From Pseudomonadota bacterium (GTDB lineage: Bacteria > Pseudomonadota > Alphaproteobacteria > Rhizobiales > Xanthobacteraceae): 12,528 bases of DNA. A program made the position numbers and the translations under genes. The stretch covers positions 1-12,528 of the forward strand of contig JAEZEY010000483.1 in NCBI GenBank assembly GCA_023432845.1, written 5' to 3'. Below, piece by piece: positions 6,820 to 12,528 of the stretch; within the stretch, counting starts at the first letter, position 1; each line of letters begins with the position of its first letter. The notes beneath the pieces were generated by a model. It had not been told where the DNA came from, searched no databases, and saw only the letters and a list, made by a program, of their open reading frames with translations.

Positions 6820-8049
6820 TTACTCCGCCGCGAGTTGCTGGCGGTTCTTCGGCAGTTGCAGCCGCTCCCAGACGTCCACCAGCGCCTCGGCGAGGCGGTC
6901 GATCAGCGCGTCGTCGTGATAGGGCGATGGTGTAATGCGCAGGCGTTCCAGACCGCGCGGCACTGTCGGATAGTTGATCGGCTGGATGTAGATGCCGTGA
7001 TCCTCGAGCAGCATGTCGGTAGCGATCTTGCACTTCTCGGGATCGGCGACCAGTACCGGCACGATGTGCGTGTCCGACGGCATTACCGGCAGGCCGGCGG
7101 CATTGAGCACGGCCTTGACGCGCGCGGCGCGGTCCTGATGGCGGTCACGCTCCCACTGCGAGGTCTTGAGGTGGCGGATCGCCGCGGTCGCGGCGGCGCA
7201 GATCGCGGGTGGCAGCGCGGTGGTGAAGATGAAGCCCGGCGCATAGGAGCGCACGGCGTCGATCATCGCCGCCGAACCGGCAATGTAGCCGCCGAGGCAG
7301 CCGAATGCTTTGGCCAAGGTACCTTCGATAACGTCGATGCGATCCGCGGCCTTGTCGCGCTCGGTGACGCCGCCGCCGCGTGGGCCGTACATGCCGACGG
7401 CGTGAACCTCGTCGACATAGGTCATGGCGTTATACTTGTCGGCGAGATCGCAGATCGCGTGCAGCGGCGCGACGTCGCCATCCATCGAATACAGGCTCTC
7501 GAACAGGATGATCTTCGGCCGATCCGGATCGGCGGCCTTGAGCAATTCCTCGAGATGGCCGAGGTCGTTGTGACGCCAGATTACCTTGTCGCAGCCGGAC
7601 TGCCGCACGCCCTCGATCATCGAATTGTGGTTGAGCGCGTCCGACAGGATCAGGCAGTTCGGCAGCAGCTTGGCGATGGTCGGGATGCCGGTCTGGTTCG
7701 AGACGTAGCCGGAGGTGAAGACGAGGGCGGCTTCCTTGTCGTGCAGGTCGGCGAGCTCGCGCTCCAGCTCGACCAGCGGATGATTGGTGCCGGCGATGTT
7801 GCGCGTGCCGCCTGCGCCGGTGCCCATGCGCGCCGCGACGTCGACCATGGCGCCGATCACCTGCGGATGCTGGGCCATGCCGAGATAGTCGTTGGAGCAC
7901 CAGATCACGACTTCCCGCTTGCCTTCCGGCCGGTGCCAATAGGCATGGGGAAAGCGGCCGGCTATGCGCTCAAGATCGGCGAAGACGCGGTAGCGGCGTT
8001 CCTGATGCAAACGGTCCAAAGCGGATTGGAAAAAGTCGTTATAATTCAT
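6820..8049 (-). CDS. hemA: 5-aminolevulinate synthase
   Basis: This PLP enzyme of the alpha-oxoamine synthase family condenses glycine with succinyl-CoA to 5-aminolevulinate, the first step of haem synthesis by the C4 route, in the cytosol. The 409-residue protein begins MNYNDFFQSALDRLH. Residues seen from the ATG at 8049 are H141 in DALNHNSMIEG (stacks on PLP), D213 and H216 in TYVDEVHAVGMYGPRGGG, and the Schiff-base lysine K247 in EGTLAKAFG. RSYAPGFIFTTALPPA and QPINYPTVPRGLERLR are also family hallmarks. A TTG one codon upstream (8052-8050) could be the start, but ATG is preferred; the ribosome binding site is weak either way. The 132-bp gap upstream carries an FNR/FixK-type box, consistent with oxygen control known for hemA in Bradyrhizobium and Rhodobacter. 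The gene converges on the AbrB gene. Confidence 0.97.
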   Translation of the reverse strand: MNYNDFFQSALDRLHQERRYRVFADLERIAGRFPHAYWHRPEGKREVVIWCSNDYLGMAQHPQVIGAMVDVAARMGTGAGGTRNIAGTNHPLVELERELADLHDKEAALVFTSGYVSNQTGIPTIAKLLPNCLILSDALNHNSMIEGVRQSGCDKVIWRHNDLGHLEELLKAADPDRPKIILFESLYSMDGDVAPLHAICDLADKYNAMTYVDEVHAVGMYGPRGGGVTERDKAADRIDVIEGTLAKAFGCLGGYIAGSAAMIDAVRSYAPGFIFTTALPPAICAAATAAIRHLKTSQWERDRHQDRAARVKAVLNAAGLPVMPSDTHIVPVLVADPEKCKIATDMLLEDHGIYIQPINYPTVPRGLERLRITPSPYHDDALIDRLAEALVDVWERLQLPKNRQQLAAE

Positions 8050-8120
8050 CAAGTTTACTTTCGCGCCCCAATGTGCGGCCCTTTTTTTAGAGGCGTTCCA
8101 GCCCGCTTGTCGAGGCGAGA

Positions 8121-8126
8121 TTCATA
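8121..8126 (-). promoter_or_regulatory. Candidate -10 box of the hemA promoter
   Basis: On the minus strand the hexamer is TATGAA (four of six to TATAAT). Initiation would fall near 8112-8115, about 38 to 41 bases from the centre of the FNR/FixK-type palindrome and about 65 bases before the hemA start. This is the geometry of a class II FNR-activated promoter, in which the activator site replaces the -35 box. Confidence 0.4.
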
Positions 8127-8144
8127 CAATTCCAGGCTGGCGGT

Positions 8145-8160
8145 ATTGACCGAGGTCAAT
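8145..8160. promoter_or_regulatory. FNR/FixK-type operator upstream of hemA
   Basis: ATTGACC-GA-GGTCAAT is a perfect inverted repeat with 7-bp arms. It contains TTGAC-N4-GTCAA, close to the FNR/FixK consensus TTGAT-N4-ATCAA and to FixK2/FnrL variants. Its centre is about 103 bases upstream of the hemA ATG. Known control of hemA by FixK or FnrL under low oxygen in related bacteria supports an activator site. Which regulator binds is inference. Confidence 0.8.
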
Positions 8161-8181
8161 GGTGGGCTGTTTTGCGCCTGA

Positions 8182-8742
8182 TCAGGGTGAGCTGAAGGAC
8201 GACAGGTCGAGAAAACCGCGCATGCCGGCCAGCATCAGCGCGCCGATGTGCAGCTGGAGCGAGAATTCGCCGGTGTAGATCATGGCGCCGAGTTCCATCG
8301 GGCTGACGAGGTTGAGCTCCATGCCGGCCTCGACGCTCGCGCCAGAAGGGCGTGGAGCCGTCTCGACGAAGAAGGAATGCACGTTGTTCGATAGCCGCGC
8401 CGTGCATGGCGCGAATGTGCCGAGTGCATGCACCGCCTTGGCCGGATAGCCGGTCTCTTCGAACAACTCACGCTCACAACAGCGCGCCGGATCCTCGCCC
8501 GGGTCGGTCATGCCGGCGGGCAACTCCCAGGTCTTGCGCTCTACGGCGGGCCGATACTGCTGTACGATAGGAATGCGGCCATCCGGCGTCAGCGCGACGA
8601 TGGCGATGTAATCCTGCTGGCCGACAGCGTGATAAAGTTCGGGCTTGGCGCCGGCGCGAAACTCGACCTCGCGCTCGATCACCTTCATCCACGGCGAGAT
8701 GTCGATCTCGCGCCGCGATTTGATCTTAGGATATTCGCCCAT
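8182..8742 (-). CDS. NUDIX hydrolase, ADP-ribose pyrophosphatase-like
   Basis: The 186-residue protein carries a complete NUDIX box: G77, then E83, then R91-E-L-F-E95-E96-T-G98 (pattern G-x5-E-x7-R-E-U-x-E-E-x-G-U). The surrounding VQQYRPAVERKTWELPAGM is typical of the ADP-ribose/nucleoside-diphosphate-sugar pyrophosphatase branch, which splits ADP-ribose or NDP-sugars with Mg2+. Substrate is not fixed by sequence alone. The ATG at 8742 is preferred because GGAG lies six bases before it; a GTG at 8754 would add four residues without a good site. Neighbours are a sugar C-methyltransferase gene 65 bases upstream and hemA downstream. It could be the last gene of the sugar operon or a housekeeping gene; the former would suit an NDP-sugar substrate but is not shown. 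Confidence 0.9.
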   Translation of the reverse strand: MGEYPKIKSRREIDISPWMKVIEREVEFRAGAKPELYHAVGQQDYIAIVALTPDGRIPIVQQYRPAVERKTWELPAGMTDPGEDPARCCERELFEETGYPAKAVHALGTFAPCTARLSNNVHSFFVETAPRPSGASVEAGMELNLVSPMELGAMIYTGEFSLQLHIGALMLAGMRGFLDLSSFSSP

Positions 8743-8807
8743 GCCCGGCTCCACTCAAGTGCGGAGCCTAGCATGGAAGCGTGTCCGCGAAAGCGGGGGC
8801 GATACGG

Positions 8808-10079
8808 TCAGAGATACCGCGGCTCGGGCAACGGCGAGATCAGCTTGCCCTTGTAGCCCTTGGCGCGCAGCTTTGGCGCCAGCTCGTCGGCGATGTGCCA
8901 GGAGAAGATGACGGCGGCTTCCGGCTGGTCGGCGAACAGGCGCTCCTCGTCCACGACTGGGATGGACGTGCCCGGCATACACTTGCCGATCTTCAGCGAG
9001 CCCTTGATCTCGCAGACATAGTCGATGATGCCGTCGTCGAGGCCGACATAGTTGAACAAGGTCGAGGCGCGCGACGGCGCGCTGATGCCGACCACCCGCG
9101 CGTTCTGTTCCTTGAGGTCGCGCAGCATCGACAAGAGGCGCAGCTTGGTCAGCAGCACGTCGTGCTTGAACTGCTTGAGGCGCTTGGCCATCGCCTCGCC
9201 CTTGGGTTCGGCGGCGAGCATCTTCTGCACGCTGTCCTGAGTCGGCCGCTTGCCCTTGCGGCCGGCATAAACGCGGATCGAGCCGCCATGGCTCGGGATC
9301 GGCCGGGCGTGGAAGACTTCGAGGCCGTGCATCTCGAGCAGGTACTTGAGGCTGGTCAGCGAATAATAGCGCAGGTGCTCGTGATAGACGGTGTCGTATT
9401 GCAGCGTGTCGAGCAGCGGGATGAGATAGTGCGATTCGGAAATGAACACGCCGTCATCGGCCAGCATTTCCAGAATGCCTTCGACGATCGCGTGCACGTC
9501 CTCGATGTGGGCGAAGCAGTTGGCCGCCGTGATCACCTTGGCCTTGCCGTGCGAGGCGACGACTTCCTGCGCCGCGGCCTTGCCGAAGTAGCGCTTGATG
9601 GTCGGGATGCCGCGCGAATTGGCGATGTCGCCGACATCGGTCGGCTCGATGCCGAGAATGCGGTTGCCGGCCTTCTGGAAATTCGAGATCAGGGTGCCGT
9701 CATTGGAGCCGATATCGACGACGAGATCCTTGTCGGTCAGCCCGAGCATCGCCGCGCTCTCCCGCTGCAGGTCGGCGAAGTTGTCGCGCAGCAGCTTGGT
9801 GGTGCCCGAGGTGTAGGGATATTCCGGCGGGAAGATGATGACCGGATCGACGGCGAGGCCGAGTTGCACCAGGTCGCACTGCCGGCAGTGCAGCAGGTCG
9901 GTCGGAAACCACGGCTGCTGCCGCGGCACCTGGCCGATCGGCACCATCTGGTTAACCGGCGGCATGTAGCCGAGCGACAGCACGTAATCGAGCTTCTCGG
10001 AGCCGCAGATCTGGCACTGCTCGACCGGAACGCTGGCGCCGGTGCCGGCGCCGCGCGCGACTTTGGTGGGACCTACCAA
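8808..10079 (-). CDS. NDP-sugar C-methyltransferase-like SAM enzyme (TylC3/TcaB9 family)
   Basis: The 423-residue protein has the three-part layout of sugar C-methyltransferases. A zinc-binding head has C22-x2-C25 and C65-x2-C68. A Rossmann SAM domain has VDIGSNDGTL (121-130) and acidic E145. The C-terminal domain includes VVGISAPSRASTLFNYVG and the late PGTSIPVVDEE segment. Y232-H-E234-H235 (YHEHLRYYS) and H191 (FAHIED) correspond to residues described for the active site of TcaB9 (Tyr222, Glu224, His225, His181). Such enzymes methylate C3 of a 4-keto NDP-deoxysugar; other members act on different acceptors, so the substrate is open. The start is TTG at 10079, with AAGGAG at 10092-10087 seven bases upstream. 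It is the fourth visible gene of a minus-strand sugar-modification cluster. Confidence 0.9.
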   Translation of the reverse strand: MVGPTKVARGAGTGASVPVEQCQICGSEKLDYVLSLGYMPPVNQMVPIGQVPRQQPWFPTDLLHCRQCDLVQLGLAVDPVIIFPPEYPYTSGTTKLLRDNFADLQRESAAMLGLTDKDLVVDIGSNDGTLISNFQKAGNRILGIEPTDVGDIANSRGIPTIKRYFGKAAAQEVVASHGKAKVITAANCFAHIEDVHAIVEGILEMLADDGVFISESHYLIPLLDTLQYDTVYHEHLRYYSLTSLKYLLEMHGLEVFHARPIPSHGGSIRVYAGRKGKRPTQDSVQKMLAAEPKGEAMAKRLKQFKHDVLLTKLRLLSMLRDLKEQNARVVGISAPSRASTLFNYVGLDDGIIDYVCEIKGSLKIGKCMPGTSIPVVDEERLFADQPEAAVIFSWHIADELAPKLRAKGYKGKLISPLPEPRYL

Positions 10080-10086
10080 GTGAACT

Positions 10087-10092
10087 CTCCTT
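10087..10092 (-). promoter_or_regulatory. Ribosome binding site fixing a TTG start
   Basis: AAGGAG on the minus strand lies seven bases before the TTG at 10079-10077. No in-frame ATG stands near the conserved CQICG start of the protein, so this site decides the start. It is eight bases downstream of the large palindromic repeat (10101-10204) in the direction of transcription. Confidence 0.75.
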
Positions 10093-10100
10093 GCGACCTC

Positions 10101-10204
10101 GTCATTCCGGGGCGCTTGCGTAGCAAGCGAACCCGGAATCCAGATGAAATCTCATGCGCCGCTGGATTCCGGGCTCGCGCGGTTCACGCGCGCCCCGGAA
10201 TGAC
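10101..10204. repeat. Palindromic intergenic repeat with symmetric 43-base arms and side hairpins
   Basis: The outer arm GTCATTCCGGGGCGC (10101-10115) pairs perfectly with GCGCCCCGGAATGAC (10190-10204). The inner arm CCCGGAATCCAG (10132-10143) pairs perfectly with CTGGATTCCGGG (10162-10173). The two 16-base stretches between arms pair poorly with each other but each can form its own hairpin: CGCTTGC-GTA-GCAAGCG (10113-10129) and CGCGCG-GTTCA-CGCGCG (10176-10192). The centre (10144-10161) is 18 bases. I recognise the outer sequence as similar to dispersed palindromic elements of Bradyrhizobium and Rhodopseudomonas genomes; that is from memory. It fills the gap between the epimerase and the C-methyltransferase genes and would be transcribed with them. 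Confidence 0.85.
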
Positions 10205-10212
10205 GGAGCGGG

Positions 10213-11196
10213 TTAATTCTTCGGCGCCAGATCGGCGTTCTTCCAGTACCAATCCAATGTGGGCTTGAGGCCCTGCTTGAGCGGCACGGCGGGCTTGTAA
10301 CCGAGCGCGGCGAGCTTGGAAATATCCGGGCAGCGGCGCGGGGTGCCGCCGGCCTGCAGCTTGCCTGGCACGATCTCGATCTCACGGCCCGCTTCGGCGG
10401 CGACGAGACGCGCGACGTCGGCGATCGACAGTTCCTCCGTCGTGCCGACATGATAAATGCCGAGATGCTCGCCCTTGTCGCGCATCACCAAGACGCCGGC
10501 GACGAGGTCGTCGATATAGCAGAATGAGCGCGTCTCGATACCGGTGCCCTGCATTTCAAACGGCAGAATACCGGTGGGCTGCGCATCGGCCAGCTTCTTC
10601 AGGCGCAGCGCGAATTGCGGCACGACGTGCTCGAAGCCCATGTCGGGGCCGTAGACATTGTGCGGGCGGAAGATCAGCACGCGCTCGAAATACTTGCGGC
10701 CGTAATTGATCGCCATGAGTTCGCTGATCAGCTTGCCGCCGCCATAGGAATAGCGCGGGTTGAGCACGTCCGGCACCGACAGCGGCGCGGTCTCGTCGGT
10801 CGGGATCACCGGCGGCGTCTGATAGACTTCGGACGACGAGGCGAGGATGAGATTGCCGACATTGTGTTTGCGGCAGGCGTCGATGACGTTGATCATGCCG
10901 CGCACGCCGACATCGAGCACGAGGTCGGGCTGCGTATAGAAGAGCTCGGTGCCATTGACGAAGGCGAGGTGATGCACTTCGTCCATGCCCTGGGTGGCCT
11001 TGGCGACGGTGTCGGCATCGCGAATGTCGCCGCCGATGAACTCGATCTCTTCCTCGACTTTGGTCAGACGGCGTGGCCGGCCGCGCGAATTGTCGTCGAG
11101 CACGCGGACCCGCGCACCGGACTTCACCAGCGCCTTGACCAGACCCGAGCCGATGAAGCCCGAACCGCCGGTGACCAGAACCTTGCGCGCGCTCAT
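10213..11196 (-). CDS. NAD-dependent epimerase/dehydratase (extended SDR, nucleotide-sugar type)
   Basis: The 327-residue protein opens with the NAD-binding glycine motif VTGGSGFIGS (G10, G13, G16) and has D34/D35 ending the second strand, as expected for NAD. GGDIRD (55-60) is the adenine-side motif. The catalytic set is S120-S122 in ASSSEVY and Y151-x3-K155 in YSYGGGKLISE. RPHNVYGP and FCYIDDLV are usual in UDP-glucose epimerase and NDP-sugar dehydratase relatives. It should alter C4 (or C2/C5) of a nucleotide sugar; sequence does not tell epimerase from 4,6-dehydratase. The ATG has AAGGA six bases upstream. It begins 15 bases after the oxidoreductase gene, so the two are almost surely co-transcribed. 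The 133-base gap to the next gene holds the palindromic repeat. Confidence 0.93.
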   Translation of the reverse strand: MSARKVLVTGGSGFIGSGLVKALVKSGARVRVLDDNSRGRPRRLTKVEEEIEFIGGDIRDADTVAKATQGMDEVHHLAFVNGTELFYTQPDLVLDVGVRGMINVIDACRKHNVGNLILASSSEVYQTPPVIPTDETAPLSVPDVLNPRYSYGGGKLISELMAINYGRKYFERVLIFRPHNVYGPDMGFEHVVPQFALRLKKLADAQPTGILPFEMQGTGIETRSFCYIDDLVAGVLVMRDKGEHLGIYHVGTTEELSIADVARLVAAEAGREIEIVPGKLQAGGTPRRCPDISKLAALGYKPAVPLKQGLKPTLDWYWKNADLAPKN

Positions 11197-11211
11197 TCTC
11201 TATCCTTGTGC

Positions 11212-12270
11212 CTATTTTATCTCGCCCGGCGCGACGCCGACGAAACGACCCTCGCGGTTCGAGCGCTGGGCCGCGTCGATCAACTGCTGCACGCGGAAGC
11301 CGGCCGCGAAATCCGGCGCGGCATTGGGCTTATAGCGGGGCTTTTCGACGATGGCATCGAGGAATTTGGCCGCCAGCCGCGAGGTCGGCGCGATGCGGCC
11401 GTCCGGCTGGCCGGCATCGGCGGGATCTTCAACCGGGATGACGGTCAACTCGCCCGGCCGTTTGGCGTAGCTGAGCACGAAGCCGCGCATGTAATCGGCG
11501 GTGCGATTCTCCAGCACCAAAGTGCCGTCCTCGCCATAGAACTCGATGCGGTGGCCGGAGCCGCGGAACGAGGCGCAGCTCATGCTCAGGCTCGCCAGCG
11601 GGCCATCCGCATATTGCAGGGCCATGGCCACGGTGGTGTCGAGTTCGTTGTCGCCGGGCAGGCCGCCGATGCGCGCCTGCAAACCCGCAAGTGGGCCCGC
11701 GAACCATTCGAGATAATGAAAGCAGTGAGAGATGAAGTTGCCGAGCACGCCGCCGCCGTCGTCGCGCAAGGTCTTCCAGTTCCGCATGCGGTTCTGGATC
11801 GAATAGTTCTCGACATGCCAGTGCACGGTGACATGGCGCAGCTTGCCGATGACGCCATCATCGAGCATGGCCTTGGCTTTCTGCCAGGCCATGACCTGAT
11901 GGAAATTGAAATCGATGCCGGTCGGCAGGCCGCTCTTGCTGGCCGCCTCGAACATGGCGCGCGCCTCGTCAAGCGTCGATGCCATCGGCTTCTCGGCGAA
12001 CACCGGCTTGCCGGCCGCCAGCGCTTCCAGCGCGATTTCGGTCTGCAGGCTCGGCACCGTGGCGATCGCTACCGCGTCGATGTCCTTGTCGGCAATGAGC
12101 GCCCGCCAGTCGCCATAGGCTTTCGGTACGCCGGCGGCGCGTGCATGTTCGGCGGCGCGCGCCTCGTTGCTGCCGCAGAGCGCCGTCACCTCGCAGCGCG
12201 CATCGGCGCGGAACGCCGGCAACAGCACGGTGCGTCCATAGTTCACGCCGACGATGCCGATGCGGATCAC
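11212..12270 (-). CDS. Gfo/Idh/MocA-family oxidoreductase
   Basis: The chosen start is GTG at 12270, giving 352 residues that begin directly with the Rossmann strand (M/V-IRIGIVGVNYGRTVLLP; G5, G8, G12). The GTGA overlaps the stop of the upstream gene by four bases and has AAGGGA five bases upstream. Longer readings would only translate the upstream gene out of frame. E93-K94-P95 (FAEKPMAS) is the family's catalytic-lysine motif; GGGVLGNFISHCFHYLEW supplies H182. Where many relatives have Asp four residues before that His, this protein has N178. Members oxidise or reduce sugars and NDP-sugars with NAD(P). Position between a methyltransferase and an epimerase suggests it acts on the same activated sugar, for example on a keto intermediate. 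The exact reaction is unknown. Confidence 0.92.
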   Translation of the reverse strand: MIRIGIVGVNYGRTVLLPAFRADARCEVTALCGSNEARAAEHARAAGVPKAYGDWRALIADKDIDAVAIATVPSLQTEIALEALAAGKPVFAEKPMASTLDEARAMFEAASKSGLPTGIDFNFHQVMAWQKAKAMLDDGVIGKLRHVTVHWHVENYSIQNRMRNWKTLRDDGGGVLGNFISHCFHYLEWFAGPLAGLQARIGGLPGDNELDTTVAMALQYADGPLASLSMSCASFRGSGHRIEFYGEDGTLVLENRTADYMRGFVLSYAKRPGELTVIPVEDPADAGQPDGRIAPTSRLAAKFLDAIVEKPRYKPNAAPDFAAGFRVQQLIDAAQRSNREGRFVGVAPGEIK

Positions 12271-12528
12271 GGGGTTCCCTTCGGCTTCTCGCCGTAGGTG
12301 AAGACGAAGGAGCGCAAGGGCGCCATGAACGTGGGTGCGAACAGCAGGCTGTCGGCGAGATTGTAGAGCGGCAGCAGCCAGCGCAGCTTCGTGGCGGCGA
12401 CATACCGATACTTCAGGCCGGAGTGAAGTTCGCAATTCACACGAAAGCCCGCCGCTCGGAATGCATTGAGCAGATCATCCGCCACCAGCAGTCGCTCATT
12501 TCGTGTGACGCCGATCGAAGAGTAAAGC
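12267..12528 (-). CDS. C-terminal part of a probable class I SAM-dependent methyltransferase (5' end off window)
   Basis: The frame is open from the right edge to a TGA at 12269-12267, giving 86 residues that start LYSSIGVTRNERLLVADD. There is no reason to start at the internal GTG at 12485. DDLLNAFRAAGFRV fits a late Rossmann helix plus strand, and the ending PLRSFVFTYGEKPKG resembles the last strand of many small-molecule methyltransferases. The SAM-binding part lies outside, so the family call is moderate. Its stop overlaps the oxidoreductase start by four bases, indicating translational coupling in one operon. Confidence 0.6.
   Translation of the reverse strand, partial: LYSSIGVTRNERLLVADDLLNAFRAAGFRVNCELHSGLKYRYVAATKLRWLLPLYNLADSLLFAPTFMAPLRSFVFTYGEKPKGTP

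Noticed and set aside
8082..8088. T7 run upstream of hemA as part of a terminator for the NUDIX gene
   Set aside because: On the transcribed minus strand it reads as A residues, with no GC-rich hairpin in front of it, so it cannot be the U tract of a terminator for that gene.
6835..8181. A 448-residue plus-strand frame opposite hemA
   Set aside because: hemA is unmistakable on the minus strand; the frame is its antisense shadow and continues through the FNR/FixK-type promoter region.
8785..8796. Hairpin CCGC-GAAA-GCGG after the C-methyltransferase gene, as a terminator
   Set aside because: The stem has only four pairs and no T-rich run follows on the minus strand, so it is too weak to call.
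8781..10268. A 495-residue plus-strand frame opposite the C-methyltransferase gene
   Set aside because: It is the antisense shadow of a gene with intact zinc, SAM and active-site motifs; the frame also runs through the palindromic repeat and has no recognisable domain.
10615..12297. A 560-residue plus-strand frame opposite the epimerase and oxidoreductase genes
   Set aside because: It spans two real genes and their junction on the other strand, is rich in His, Asp and Arg as antisense frames are, and shows no family motif.
12271..12435. N-terminal extension of the Gfo/Idh/MocA protein to 12435
   Set aside because: The added residues are the upstream gene read out of frame. The GTG at 12270 has a ribosome binding site, a GTGA overlap and starts directly at the Rossmann strand.

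Overview
The window looks like chromosome of an alphaproteobacterium of the order Hyphomicrobiales, close to Bradyrhizobium, Rhodopseudomonas or Pseudolabrys. Three things point there: very high GC with strong third-position bias, a 5-aminolevulinate synthase (C4 route to haem) behind an FNR/FixK-type box, and a long palindromic intergenic repeat (GTCATTCCGGGGCGC...GCGCCCCGGAATGAC) of a kind I associate with that group. The genus is inference. Genes fill almost the whole window and no gap exceeds 300 bases. No RNA genes, CRISPR arrays, transposases or prophage genes were seen.

Left block (1-6780): two divergent units share a 195-bp intergenic region. Leftward is a sodium:solute-symporter/PAS/hybrid histidine kinase of the CrbS/MxtR/CbrA type; its C-terminal receiver runs off the window edge. 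Rightward is a 706-residue protein joining a DEDDh 3'-5' exonuclease, a CBS pair and a DUF294-type nucleotidyltransferase, followed five bases later by an AbrB-family (PF05145) membrane protein. The shared region holds two perfect palindromes that could be operators.

Middle block (6788-8742, minus strand): hemA converges on the AbrB gene across a short hairpin. Upstream of hemA lies a perfect FNR/FixK-type site, spaced from a possible -10 as in a class II activated promoter, which suggests low-oxygen control of haem synthesis. Further upstream is a NUDIX hydrolase of the ADP-ribose pyrophosphatase type.

Right block (8808-12528, minus strand): a likely operon for modifying an activated sugar or surface glycan. 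In transcription order it has a partial gene (probably a SAM methyltransferase), a Gfo/Idh/MocA oxidoreductase overlapping it by GTGA, an NAD-dependent epimerase/dehydratase, and a TylC3/TcaB9-like NDP-sugar C-methyltransferase. The palindromic repeat sits between the last two genes and ends eight bases before the ribosome binding site of the C-methyltransferase, which starts at TTG.

The most interesting element is the left block: a transporter-like sensor kinase facing an exonuclease-CBS-nucleotidyltransferase fusion whose biochemical role is, as far as I know, undefined.
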